DNA of 64,000 bases from Bin87 sp965262485 (GTDB taxonomy: Bacteria > Chloroflexota > Dehalococcoidia > Lucifugimonadales > UBA3495), in assembly GCA_965262485.1 (NCBI GenBank), contig OZ253540.1, positions 3,100,001 through 3,164,000 on the forward strand. The letters are read 5' to 3'. The notes under the pieces are model-generated. The model was not told where the DNA came from. It searched no databases and saw only the letters and a list, made by a program, of their open reading frames with translations. Both the position numbers and the translations under genes were made by a program. Each line of letters starts with the position of its first letter. Within the stretch, counting starts at the first letter, position 1. Positions 1 through 7,908 of this stretch are shown here, one piece after another.

Positions 1-452
1 CCGCCGTTGGCAATGGCGCGCTGCTGTTTCACCAGGGCGGTGCGCACTCCGGTTATGGCCGCAACCGCCGACACGTGACGGTCAACGTCGTCGGAAATCA
101 GTTCATCCCGGAGGCGGTGGCCATTTATCGCAATGGCCGCATCCGAAATGGCCGCATCTGGAATTGGCGAACTGGACGCGATCACCGCGTGGTTGGGCGA
201 TTGATCCGTAGTGTCGTCCAGCGACATGCGGCATTGACCGGCGAGCTCGGCGACGGCGGCGGTATCTGCGGCTGCGATGCCCCGGTGCAGGGCCAGCCAG
301 GTTACGGCGCGGTACATGATGCCGGTATCGAGAAAGCGCAGGCGCAATGCCCTAGCCGCCGCCCGACCCACGGAACTTTTGCCCGACGCCACCGGCCCGT
401 CGATGGCGACCGCCGGGCACTGGCAATCCCGATGGCGCGTTGGGGTATTCAT
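1..452 (-). CDS. cmk: Cytidylate kinase, 5' part, runs off left edge
   Basis: Reading the minus strand from ATG at 452 gives an open frame to the window edge with no stop. Residues 19-27 read GPVASGKSS, the P-loop of CMP/dCMP kinases, followed by DTGIMYRAVTWLAL, the substrate-side motif of this family. The segment near the edge (VSAVAAITGVRTALVKQQR) matches the helix before the lid. Cytidylate kinase phosphorylates CMP and dCMP with ATP in the cytosol. About 150 of the usual 210-230 residues are visible, so the gene is truncated by the window and not broken. Confidence 0.93.
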   Translation of the reverse strand, partial: MNTPTRHRDCQCPAVAIDGPVASGKSSVGRAAARALRLRFLDTGIMYRAVTWLALHRGIAAADTAAVAELAGQCRMSLDDTTDQSPNHAVIASSSPIPDAAISDAAIAINGHRLRDELISDDVDRHVSAVAAITGVRTALVKQQRAIANG

Positions 453-593
453 GGCCGAAATTATAGCACCGGCCCATGCCGGCGTTAGAGAGAATGCAGC
501 GGCGAATTGGGCGGCATTCGCGCCACGCCATTGCAATGTGGCGGCAGGGGGGTGTGTTAGTCTGAAAAGGATATTAACCAAGGTTGTTTACCC

Positions 594-1070
594 ATGAACT
601 GGATAGACTTGATATTGCTCGTGGTTTGGGGCTTTGCCGCTTTCTGGGGTTTGAAAAACGGAGCCACCGGGATGGTTGCCCTGATCGTGGTGCTGGTAGT
701 GGGGTTGTGGATAGCGCGACCGTTGGCCGGCGCGCTGCAGGGACAACTCGGTTTCGTGTCCGAATCGGAAACGGTGCAACGGGGCGCGGCCTATCTCGTT
801 TTGGTAGTGTTGGCGCTGGTGGCGTCAGCGGTGTTGGGATGGCTGCTGGGCAAGGTTGTGGGATTACTGCCGCTGGGAGGACTGCTGAACCGGATCATCG
901 GGGCGGGGGTGGGCCTGGTGGCGGCGCTGTTATTGACCGGCGCGGTGGTCTCGGGCATAGCGGAGATCGGCCCCGACGGTGCGGGCGCCTACATCGGCGA
1001 TTCGGCGCTGGGCGGTTTCCTGCTGGGCCCCTTCAACGCGATAATTGCCAAGCTGGGTTGGGCTCTTTAA
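594..1070 (+). CDS. cvpA: CvpA family inner-membrane protein
   Basis: This 158-residue protein consists almost entirely of hydrophobic helices (about residues 3-20, 27-45, 65-85 and 98-120), with the typical N-terminus MNWIDLILLVVWGFAAFWG and Gly-rich membrane turns. This matches the colicin V production/CvpA family, small integral membrane proteins of poorly defined envelope role. It is transcribed divergently from cmk and stands alone. The ATG at 594 is preceded by a weak AAGG Shine-Dalgarno. No catalytic residues are expected or seen. Confidence 0.85.
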   Translation: MNWIDLILLVVWGFAAFWGLKNGATGMVALIVVLVVGLWIARPLAGALQGQLGFVSESETVQRGAAYLVLVVLALVASAVLGWLLGKVVGLLPLGGLLNRIIGAGVGLVAALLLTGAVVSGIAEIGPDGAGAYIGDSALGGFLLGPFNAIIAKLGWAL

Positions 1071-1109
1071 TGACCCTGCGGTTGCCATGCGGTTGGCCGG
1101 ATAATGGCT

Positions 1110-1316
1110 ATCCTTCCACAGGCTCAGGATGAGCGGGGTGGAGAGCGTTTTTACCTGGATGAACAGGATTGACCGGATGGACAGGATTTTCGGTTGTCAT
1201 TGCGAGGAGCGCAGCGACGTGGCAATCTCGATGAGGTGGCGCAATGACAGGGTGATCCTTCGACAGGCTCAGGATGAGCGGGGGAGTTCACCCTCACCCC
1301 AACCCTCTCCCATCAA
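1110..1316. repeat. Intergenic repeat cluster (left of MITE)
   Basis: No gene. The stretch is a mosaic of short dispersed repeats that recur elsewhere: the CTTCGACAGGCTCAGGA unit at about 1112-1136 and 1257-1282, the GATGAACAGGAT unit at 1157-1188, a TGTCATTGCGAG palindromic unit at about 1196-1250, and the pyrimidine-rich CCCTCTCCCATCAA unit that is interrupted at 1316 by the MITE. Confidence 0.8.
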
Positions 1317-1500
1317 CTGACAGGGGTAGGTATTTTCGCGCCATGTTGATGACCCTCATTTCGGTCGATGACTCAGAATATGGTTTGCAAACCTGAAAAC
1401 TCGGCTTTCACACCCTCGCAAGGCCTGGAGGGGTCTGTGCTCAACTCTTGTGAAATCCGAAGTTTTATACCTAATTGCAGCCGTTACCTACCCCTGTCAG
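1317..1500. mobile_element. 184-bp MITE with 16-bp perfect TIRs and 11-bp target duplication
   Basis: Bases 1317-1332 (CTGACAGGGGTAGGTA) are the exact reverse complement of 1485-1500. The element is flanked by an exact 11-bp direct repeat TCTCCCATCAA at 1306-1316 and 1501-1511, and removing element plus one repeat restores an intact copy of the genome's CCCTCTCCCATCAAGGGAGAGGG repeat. The inside is too short for a transposase and has no convincing coding frame, so this is a non-autonomous element. Target duplications of 10-12 bp are known for IS4-type transposases; that assignment is only a guess. Confidence 0.88.
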
Positions 1501-1600
1501 TCTCCCATCAAGGGAGAGGGAGCGCGACAATCCCTTCGCTGAAACCGCCGCGTTGCTGCAACGGGATTGCCACGTCGCTGCGCTCCTCGCAATGACAGAA
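1501..1600. repeat. Repeat cluster right of MITE
   Basis: Continuation of the interrupted CTCCCATCAAGGGAGAGG unit (1501-1521), then an inverted half-copy of the TGTCATTGCGAG family at about 1561-1600 (GATTGCCACGTCGCTGCGC through CTCGCAATGACAG). Confidence 0.75.
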
Positions 1601-1667
1601 GGCAGGGACTGGAGTTTTGCAATTTTCTCTAAATATCAGGCAAGTATTCCGCACGGCCTGGTTGGGG

Positions 1668-1673
1668 TATAAT
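1668..1673 (+). promoter_or_regulatory. Probable -10 element upstream of HNH gene
   Basis: A perfect TATAAT lies 80 bases before the HNH nuclease start. No good -35 hexamer is seen 16-18 bases upstream, so only the -10 is supported. Confidence 0.45.
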
Positions 1674-1752
1674 GGCGGCCAGTGTAAAAATATCGGTGTG
1701 AAATTCGGCACGAAACCGCAACCAAACCGCTAGCTGCATTGGGGATGAGCAG

Positions 1753-2478
1753 ATGGCAAGTCGGGGACGAACGGGTCGGCGAAAAATTGTGGCCAAAAAG
1801 TCTGGCCGCCAGTCGAAAGTTGCGCGGGGTTCCGCAGCGGTCGGCGCAGCAGCCGATGCCGAAGAGGGTGGTCGAAAGCGATCCGGCGCTAAACTCCCCG
1901 GCAGACTGACGGCCCCGGTTCTGGTGCTGAACCTCAATTACGTGCCGGTCAACGTTTGCACCGTGCGCAGGGCCATCGTGCTGGTAGCCAAGGGCAAGGC
2001 TGAGCTGCTGGAACAGCGCGCCGACGCCGTTCGCATCCGAACCTTCAACGCGGCGCTGAATGCCCCGTCGATAATCCGGCTGGTGTACTTGGTGAAACGC
2101 CCGTTCGCCCCGCGCCGGCTGTCGAAGAAGGAAGTATTCCTGCGCGACCACTATACCTGCCAATACTGCGGAAAGCGGTCGCAGCACCTGACGCTGGATC
2201 ACGTGGTACCGCGGCGTCAGCACGGGCCGCATACGTGGGACAACGTGGTGGCTGCCTGCGGGCGGTGCAACCTGCGGAAGGCGGGCCGCACACCGGAAGA
2301 AGCGAATATGCTGCTGAACCGCCTGCCCACCGCGCCGCAGCCGAATCCGTACCGTATCCTGGAGAACCGCACCATTCTTGAGGAATGGAGCCCGTACATA
2401 CCGTGGCAAACCGTTGACCGAAATCGGAACCAGTATTTTGATCCGTCCGATGAGCCGGCGATGGCCGTCGCCGACTAG
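1753..2478 (+). CDS. HNH endonuclease family protein
   Basis: The protein has 241 residues. A basic, low-complexity N-terminus (about residues 1-50, rich in Lys/Arg/Ala) precedes a conserved core, PVLVLNLNYVPVNVCTVRRA, typical of the stand-alone bacterial HNH family often found next to housekeeping genes. The nuclease module has zinc-type pairs C136-x2-C139 and C169-x2-C172 with the catalytic LDHVVPR (D149, H150) and the ACGRCN asparagine. The protein should bind DNA and cleave it with a divalent metal; its biological target is unknown. The gene is monocistronic and lies just downstream of the MITE region. Confidence 0.88.
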   Translation: MASRGRTGRRKIVAKKSGRQSKVARGSAAVGAAADAEEGGRKRSGAKLPGRLTAPVLVLNLNYVPVNVCTVRRAIVLVAKGKAELLEQRADAVRIRTFNAALNAPSIIRLVYLVKRPFAPRRLSKKEVFLRDHYTCQYCGKRSQHLTLDHVVPRRQHGPHTWDNVVAACGRCNLRKAGRTPEEANMLLNRLPTAPQPNPYRILENRTILEEWSPYIPWQTVDRNRNQYFDPSDEPAMAVAD

Positions 2479-2600
2479 GCAGTGTTGACAAATACCGTCA
2501 TTCCCGCGAAAGCGGGAATCCAGAGAGTCGGGAGGTGGCTAATTTCGGGATAGTTATGCTTATTTGGAGCACTGGATTCCGGCTTTCGCCGGAATGACGA
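2479..2600. repeat. Palindromic repeat, GTCATTCCCGCGAAAGCGGGAATCC family
   Basis: The unit starts TGTTGACAAATACCGTCATTC at about 2484, has a CCCGCGAAAGCGGG hairpin, a unique middle, and an inverted end GGATTCCGGCTTTCGCCGGAATGAC at about 2574-2597. This is one member of a family with about eight copies in the window. Confidence 0.8.
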
Positions 2601-2611
2601 AATGAAGCGGT

Positions 2612-3064
2612 ATGCCCAGCATAGACTTTCACGGAAAAACCTGGTCGGAATCGCTGGCCGCGTTTATCGACCTTTACAACCGCTCGGTGCACGCGGGCGG
2701 GTCGGGCAGCGTGGACGTGGTGCATGGCTATGGGTCGAGCGGAGCTGGGGGTGTGCTGCGCACGCGGATCAGGGCATTCCTGGAAAAGCATCCGCAACGC
2801 CTGCAATTCAAGCCGGGCGAGGAGCTGGACGGCAATCCGGGACACACGCTGGTTGTGCCGCTGCAGCGCCTTCCCGACACGGGTGAGCTACTGGCCGAAC
2901 AGGTGTGGGAATACTGCGAGCGGCCGCGCACTCTCAACAAGATTACCGGCCGGTTTCGCCGCCACGGTGATCCCCAGGTGCTGCAGGCCATCCGCAGCCT
3001 GGAAGCCCAGCGACGGTTGCGCGCGACGAACCGGGGGCGGGTGAAGGTGTACGAGGCAGTTTAG
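2612..3064 (+). CDS. Smr domain protein
   Basis: This 150-residue protein has a Smr (small MutS-related) signature at about residues 34-60: VDVVHGYGSSGAGGVLRTRI, with the HG-x-G box followed by an Arg-rich helix. Smr domains nick or bind branched DNA or act on RNA. The C-terminal half (KITGRFRRHGDPQVLQAIRS) resembles a small winged-helix-like tail and is not assigned. The ATG at 2612 lies immediately after a repeat. Convergent with holB, whose stop is 13 bases away. Confidence 0.72.
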   Translation: MPSIDFHGKTWSESLAAFIDLYNRSVHAGGSGSVDVVHGYGSSGAGGVLRTRIRAFLEKHPQRLQFKPGEELDGNPGHTLVVPLQRLPDTGELLAEQVWEYCERPRTLNKITGRFRRHGDPQVLQAIRSLEAQRRLRATNRGRVKVYEAV

Positions 3065-3076
3065 CGTCGGCGCGGA

Positions 3077-4093
3077 TTACGCTGCCGGGACTGCCAGCAT
3101 CAGGCATTCCAGGGCCAGGCGGGGGTTGGCGTTGGAGTCCAGCGCCGCCAGCGTTTCCTGGATGCGCCGCAAGAAACGGACGATGTCGGCGGAGGACACG
3201 GCGCCGGCCTGACCGGTCAGCTGGGCGAGGCGGTCGGTGTTTTGCACGTGATCGCTGGCGTCTTCCTTCACCATCAACAGGTCGCGCCACCAGCGTTGCC
3301 AGAGGAACAGGGTTTGGCGGACGGTTTCCCGGTCTCTGGAATACACGCCGGCCAGGCTGTTGGCGTAGGCGAAGCGTTCGTCGAGCGGTGTGGTTGCCGA
3401 CGCGGCGATGAAGTCCAGCGCTTCGGCCCGCTCCTCCAGGATTGTCGAGTCGGCGAGGACGCTGACCGCCCAGCCCGGGCAGCCGCGGGCAAGCCGGGAC
3501 AACCACCGGGCCTGATCGGTCTCCACGCCATGCCGTTCGACCAGAAATTCGGTGAGCATCGCGCCCCCCATTGGTCGCAAAGGGAGAAGGCGACAACGGG
3601 AACGGACGGTGGGCAGGATGGCGTCTTCGTTGGCGGTGAGCAGCAGAATCAGCACCAGATCGGGTGGCTCTTCCAGGGTTTTGAGCAGAGCGTTGGCGGC
3701 TTCCGGGCTGAAAGTCTCGGCGCCGTCGAAGATGATAACGGTCCAACCGCCTTCCACCGACCGGAGGCTGGTGGCCTGCATCGCCTCCCGGACTTCGTCG
3801 ATCCCGATGCGGGTGCGGGTCGGCTGGCCGGCTTCCCTCTGTTGCAGCGATACGACGCGGACGTCGGCGTGGACTCCGCGACCGATGCGGGCGCAGGGGG
3901 CGCACTCTCCGCAGGGGCCGGCTCCGGCATCACCGCCACCGACGCAGTTGACGGCAGCGGCCAGATCGATGGCCAGGGTCATCTTGCCGACGTGGGGTGG
4001 GCCGGTGAGCAGGTAGGCGTGGGCCAGCCGACCGGCCCGCAGGCTCGCGGAGAGCTGGCGCAGCAGAGGTTCCTGACCGATAGTTAACCACAT
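3077..4093 (-). CDS. holB: DNA polymerase III subunit delta'
   Basis: The 338-residue AAA+ protein has a Walker A LTGPPHVGKMTLA at about residues 30-42, the zinc-type cluster CGECAPC near residue 62, a Walker B-type segment VIIFDGAETFSPEAANALLK and the sensor/SRC-like TVRSRCRLLPLRPM. These are hallmarks of the clamp-loader delta' or gamma subunits. Lack of the long C-terminal tau region and the 338-residue length favour HolB over DnaX. Its role is to help open the beta clamp and load it on primed DNA. Start ATG at 4093. Confidence 0.88.
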   Translation of the reverse strand: MWLTIGQEPLLRQLSASLRAGRLAHAYLLTGPPHVGKMTLAIDLAAAVNCVGGGDAGAGPCGECAPCARIGRGVHADVRVVSLQQREAGQPTRTRIGIDEVREAMQATSLRSVEGGWTVIIFDGAETFSPEAANALLKTLEEPPDLVLILLLTANEDAILPTVRSRCRLLPLRPMGGAMLTEFLVERHGVETDQARWLSRLARGCPGWAVSVLADSTILEERAEALDFIAASATTPLDERFAYANSLAGVYSRDRETVRQTLFLWQRWWRDLLMVKEDASDHVQNTDRLAQLTGQAGAVSSADIVRFLRRIQETLAALDSNANPRLALECLMLAVPAA

Positions 4094-4167
4094 TGTGAAA
4101 TTGTCATTGCGTCCGGCGGGATTGCCATGCAGGGCAAACGCATTCTAACTTCAGTGGACCTCATATA

Positions 4168-4320
4168 CCGTCATTCCCGCGAAAGCGGGAATCCATACAG
4201 CTTGCTTCCGGACAGTTGACGTACAACCAAACGACCTAGATCCCGCTTTCGCGGGAATGACGGTCACTGGCGGCAGAATTTCACCCTCACCCCAGCCCTC
4301 TCCCATCAAGGGAGAGGGGG
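4168..4320. repeat. Palindromic repeat plus CTCTCCCATCAAGGGAGAGG unit
   Basis: An inverted pair of CCGTCATTCCCGCGAAAGCG units (about 4168-4195 and 4238-4264) encloses a 40-base middle. It is followed by an intact copy of the pyrimidine-rich unit at 4284-4320. This intact copy shows what the MITE-interrupted copy at 1306/1501 looked like before insertion. No gene in 4094-4324. Confidence 0.8.
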
Positions 4321-4324
4321 TTGG

Positions 4325-5638
4325 TTACACATCGCAGTGCATCAGGTCGGCGTAGGATTCGCGGCGGCGGATGAGGCGGCTGGCGCCGTTCTGTACCAGG
4401 ATGATGGGCGGGCGCGGGTTGAGGTTGTAGTTGCTGGCCATGGACGGGCAGTAGGCTCCGGCGGCGGGAATGGCGATGACGTCGCCGGCGGCCGGCGCGG
4501 GCAGCAGGATGTCTGAGGCCAGCACGTCGCCCGACTCGCAGTATTTGCCGGCGATGGTAACGGTGGCGTCGGGTTCGGCGGCCGGCCGGTTGGCCGAAAG
4601 CACTTCGTAGGACGCCTGGTAGAGGGCGGGACGGATGTTGTCTCCCATGCCGCCGTCCACGCTGACGTAGGTGCGGATGCCGGGAATGTCTTTGATGGCG
4701 CCGATGCGGTACAGGGCCACGCCCGCCGGGCCGATGATGGAGCGGCCGGGCTCGATGACGAGGCTGGGCTGATCCATTCCCAACTCGGCGCAGGTGGCGG
4801 TCAGCGTGCTGACGATGGCCTCGGCGTAGTCGTCGGGAGCCGGCGGCCGGTCGTTGCGGGTGTAGGCGATGGCAAATCCACCGCCGGGGCTGAACTCCTG
4901 CAGGTTGAGACCCTGCTCGCGCAGACCGGCGGCGAACCGCAGCACGAGATCGGTGGCCGCCTGGTAGGGTTCCAGCTCAAAAATCGGTGAACCGAGATGG
5001 AAGTGCAGGCCGCGCAGGTTGAGATTGGGTGCGGCGATGGCCCGCAGGATGGCGCGTTCGGCGTCGCCGGTCTGGATGGAGAAGCCGAATTTGGAATCAA
5101 TGATGCCAGTGGTGGTGTAGGCGTGGGTGTGCGGATCGATGCCCGGAGAGACGCGAACCAGAATATCCTGATTTTTGCCGGCTTGGGCGCAGATTTGCTG
5201 CAACAGGTCGAGTTCGTGAAAACTGTCAACGACGATGCGTCCGATGCCGGCGGAGACGGCTTCTTCCAGCTCGGCGGGAGACTTATTGTTGCCGTGGAAG
5301 TAAACGTGATCCAGGGGCACATCGCCAGCGATGGCAACGGCCAGCTCGCCGCCGGATACAACATCCAGACCAAGCCCCTCCTCGGCGAAGATGCGGGCCA
5401 ACGCCGGGTTGATGTATGCCTTGGAGGCATAAACGGCCTGGGAGTTGGGGTAGCGGGAGGCGAAGGCGCCGGAGAACTGGCGACAACGGGCGCGGAGGGT
5501 TGCCTCGTCGAGGACGTAAAGAGGAGTGCCGTATTGCTCCGCCAGGTCCAGCGCGTCACAGCCGCCGATGGTGAGGTGGCCGGCAGCGTTGGTGTCGGTG
5601 GTATCGGGGAAAACGTGGGTGAGGTGAGACGGCAGCAT
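4325..5638 (-). CDS. lysA: Diaminopimelate decarboxylase
   Basis: This 437-residue fold-III PLP enzyme converts meso-diaminopimelate to L-lysine and CO2, the last step of lysine synthesis. The PLP lysine is K73 in AVYASKAYIN. Further motifs are HFHLGSPI, the phosphate-binding FSPGGGFAIAY, the EPGRSIIGPAG stretch and the active-site cysteine in YCESGDVLASD near the C-terminus, all in the expected order. Length is normal. The gene is alone on its strand, with repeats on both sides. A longer antisense frame in 4997-5785 is a shadow. Confidence 0.94.
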   Translation of the reverse strand: MLPSHLTHVFPDTTDTNAAGHLTIGGCDALDLAEQYGTPLYVLDEATLRARCRQFSGAFASRYPNSQAVYASKAYINPALARIFAEEGLGLDVVSGGELAVAIAGDVPLDHVYFHGNNKSPAELEEAVSAGIGRIVVDSFHELDLLQQICAQAGKNQDILVRVSPGIDPHTHAYTTTGIIDSKFGFSIQTGDAERAILRAIAAPNLNLRGLHFHLGSPIFELEPYQAATDLVLRFAAGLREQGLNLQEFSPGGGFAIAYTRNDRPPAPDDYAEAIVSTLTATCAELGMDQPSLVIEPGRSIIGPAGVALYRIGAIKDIPGIRTYVSVDGGMGDNIRPALYQASYEVLSANRPAAEPDATVTIAGKYCESGDVLASDILLPAPAAGDVIAIPAAGAYCPSMASNYNLNPRPPIILVQNGASRLIRRRESYADLMHCDV

Positions 5639-5703
5639 GGCAGACAGACTCCGGAGGTGGGGATGGATGTAAGCATGGATAATTTAGCACACTGCCCCAA
5701 ACT

Positions 5704-5850
5704 CGTCATTCCGGCGCAGGCCGGAATCCAGCGGTCTAATCACCACAGTAGTTTTGTGGACGCAACCGAAACGGAAGCGAAATGAGCCGGAAATGAAACG
5801 GCCAAAATGCTATAATTTACGCACGAATTTGCGAAATGAGCCGGAAATGA
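5704..5850. repeat. Repeat half-copy and 20-bp direct repeats
   Basis: A half-copy of the GTCATTCCGGCGCAGGCCGG family lies at about 5704-5732. An exact 20-bp direct repeat GCGAAATGAGCCGGAAATGA occurs at 5777-5796 and 5831-5850 (period 54). Between them is a perfect TATAAT at 5811-5816 on the plus strand without a gene downstream in that direction. Nothing else is seen in 5639-5866. Confidence 0.6.
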
Positions 5851-5866
5851 GGCCGTGAAAACTCGA

Positions 5867-6769
5867 CTATGCCAACTCCCCTGCAATAGCGGCGGCCAAG
5901 CCGTTGGGAACGGACAGGCGTACTACCTCGGACACTTCCGACAGCAGTTCGATGGGTTCGTTGTACCAATGGACGTCATTATCGTCGATTACTGAAATAG
6001 CCTTAACGGGAAGGCCCTGTTCCCCTAGCACGGGGGCCAAATCCGAAAACACCGTAAAAGCGTGTTCGATGGCCCGCCTTTGCCATCCGGCATATTTGCG
6101 CCCGTGGAGAGCCATGAGCGCAGCATCTTGTCGTTTGGTATGAACAAAGTAGTCTAGATTCCAGCTGTACTTCGTCCGTCCCGTCAATTTGATGTTGCGT
6201 TTGTAGTCCCACTGGTTTTTTTCAATCGTGGCAGCAATCCGTCTTGCAGTAATTTGCCGTGCAGTATTCCCGGTGAATTCCCCCGGTAGTCCTGGGGCAA
6301 AGTCGAGCGTATGGCCCACTGTTGCAATTTGCCTCGTAGTATTCTCGGTGAATACATCCGCTGGTTGTTCGCCAACGTCTAGCGTATTGCTCACTGTTGT
6401 AATAGCCTGCGCCAGTCGGACTACGGCATCAGCCAAACCGCTATCGGAAACGCGGGCCAATATCGCCTCTTCAAAACGTTCCACACCATAGGCTGAACAG
6501 GCAGCATAGTATGCCTCGTCCTGTTTAGGCGTCAGGCGGTCATATGCTCCGTTAACAAAAATCCAGCCGTAAGTATCTCCCAAGTCGGATACAACCTGGC
6601 CCCAGGGTGTGTCGCGCCAGTACACGTCAATCTGGTGGCCGTCAGGCAAGACAAAGGGCGTCCGAATCTGTACACGGTCACCTGCGGTTATGCACTCAAA
6701 CATGGAGCCGAGTTGCGAATGCAGTGATCGGCAAATTTCAATGGTCATATCTGTCGCAATGGCGGCCAT
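5867..6769 (-). CDS. DUF1828-type protein of unknown function
   Basis: The protein has 300 residues. The N-terminal half (about 1-95: CITAGDRVQIRTPFVLPDGH, WGQVVSDLGDTYGWIF) fits the DUF1828 pattern seen in prophage and defence-associated proteins, with the usual C-terminal DUF1829-like region (YFVHTKRQDAALMALHG). The middle (about 125-175) holds a three-fold imperfect repeat of the type TxxxTLDxGxxPxxFTxNTxRQI, also visible in DNA. The upstream gene 6745-7215 overlaps its start by 25 bases, so the pair is probably co-translated. No catalytic motif is evident. Confidence 0.6.
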   Translation of the reverse strand: MAAIATDMTIEICRSLHSQLGSMFECITAGDRVQIRTPFVLPDGHQIDVYWRDTPWGQVVSDLGDTYGWIFVNGAYDRLTPKQDEAYYAACSAYGVERFEEAILARVSDSGLADAVVRLAQAITTVSNTLDVGEQPADVFTENTTRQIATVGHTLDFAPGLPGEFTGNTARQITARRIAATIEKNQWDYKRNIKLTGRTKYSWNLDYFVHTKRQDAALMALHGRKYAGWQRRAIEHAFTVFSDLAPVLGEQGLPVKAISVIDDNDVHWYNEPIELLSEVSEVVRLSVPNGLAAAIAGELA

Positions 6770-7215
6770 TGTTGCCTCGCTGGATTGTGGAAACTTCCCC
6801 TATGCGTCAGTAATGACTCGGAACAAAACGCAATCCATGCCGCTGCCGGGTCGTCAGCTAGACGTGCGATGCTATCAGGCAGCGGCGTGACCTGTTCGTT
6901 TCCTTGTGTTCCATGATGCTTGTGGAAAGGCATTCCCCTATGCGGCACCCCCAAGCAAAACCCATAAATTCGACCAATCCCATCAACGAAATATGCAATA
7001 GTAAGCTTCGGAACCAATGGATTGCACCAAACGTTTATCCCTATTGTATGCCGTTCACTGTTACTATGCTGGATAGTATGACGAAATCTGAATGGACCTC
7101 CGGGGCTTTTTGTCGTTTCCCATTCAATATCACCAACCAAGAGCTTGCCAGAGTCGCTGATAAACGCACTAATTTCGTCCGCTGTCATGGAACCTGCCAG
7201 CCGCTCACCAGCCAT
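6745..7215 (-). CDS. Hypothetical protein, first gene of DUF1828 pair
   Basis: The 156-residue soluble protein was not firmly recognised. It begins MAGERLAGSMTADEISAFI and contains the conserved-looking FRFRHTIQHSNSERHTIGIN and HKHHGT patches. The second ATG (MTADEI) at about residue 10 is an alternative start. It overlaps the DUF1828 gene by 25 bases in another frame, so the two form a translationally coupled bicistron. A TTGACA lies on the minus strand at 7265-7260, with only a poor -10 downstream. A two-component toxin-antitoxin or phage-defence role is possible but not shown. Confidence 0.5.
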   Translation of the reverse strand: MAGERLAGSMTADEISAFISDSGKLLVGDIEWETTKSPGGPFRFRHTIQHSNSERHTIGINVWCNPLVPKLTIAYFVDGIGRIYGFCLGVPHRGMPFHKHHGTQGNEQVTPLPDSIARLADDPAAAWIAFCSESLLTHRGSFHNPARQQWPPLRQI

Positions 7216-7285
7216 TTGCTCGCTTAGGCAAGTGCCTTATTCCAGATGATAGCACGGTCTGTCAATCACGGTAATTGCGCCTCAT

Positions 7286-7314
7286 TTGACCCACCCCCGG
7301 CTGCCGTCTATACT
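7286..7314 (+). promoter_or_regulatory. Sigma70-type promoter for cox operon
   Basis: TTGACC (7286-7291), a 17-base spacer, then TATACT (7309-7314). Predicted transcription start is about 7321, giving a roughly 100-base leader before coxS. This is one of the best housekeeping promoters in the window. Confidence 0.75.
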
Positions 7315-7419
7315 GCCGGCGGGAGTTGACCACGGTGATATTGGCTGCTTCCTCCACATTACCTCGCCCCTGCCGCGACCGTGTGTTCGTCGGTGTTCCT
7401 GACCAGAGGAGGTGTTATT

Positions 7420-7899
7420 TTGCCCAATAAAGTACCCATCACGATCAACGTGAATGGCCGCTCCCATTCTGCCGACGTGGAACCCCGCACCCTGTTGGTG
7501 CATTTCCTGCGGGAATCCCTGAACCTCACTGGCACCAAGATCGGATGCGACACCAGTCAGTGCGGCGCCTGCGTCGTAAAGATGAACGGCGTAACCATGA
7601 AGTCATGCACCGCGTTCGCAGTGCAGGCCGACGGCGCCGACATTACAACCATCGAAGGGCTGGCCCAGAATGGCGATCTGACCGCGGTGCAGGAAGCCTT
7701 TTGGAACAACCACGGCCTGCAGTGTGGCTATTGCACCGCCGGCATGATTATGTCGGTGACCGAGATTCTGGAACGCAATCCGAACCCGTCGGCGGACGAA
7801 GTGCGGGCCGGACTGGAAGGAAACATGTGCCGCTGCACGGGCTACACCAACATTGTCAGGGCCGCTCTGGCCGCCGCTGCTGCCCAGCGAGGAGGCTAA
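7420..7899 (+). CDS. coxS: CoxS-type [2Fe-2S] subunit of molybdenum hydroxylase
   Basis: Small iron-sulfur subunit (159 residues from the TTG at 7420) of a xanthine dehydrogenase/CO dehydrogenase-family enzyme. It carries the plant-type ferredoxin cluster GCDTSQCGACVV and the second [2Fe-2S] site CGYCTAGM plus CRCTGY, eight cysteines in all, passing electrons from the Mo centre to FAD. The TTG is chosen because AGAGGAGGTG at about 7405-7413 sits 6-7 bases before it; an in-frame GTG at 7381 would add 13 unlikely residues. The stop is 9 bases before coxL. The operon order S-L-M is that of form II Cox clusters. Confidence 0.9.
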   Translation: MPNKVPITINVNGRSHSADVEPRTLLVHFLRESLNLTGTKIGCDTSQCGACVVKMNGVTMKSCTAFAVQADGADITTIEGLAQNGDLTAVQEAFWNNHGLQCGYCTAGMIMSVTEILERNPNPSADEVRAGLEGNMCRCTGYTNIVRAALAAAAAQRGG

Positions 7900-7908
7900 G
7901 GACGCACT

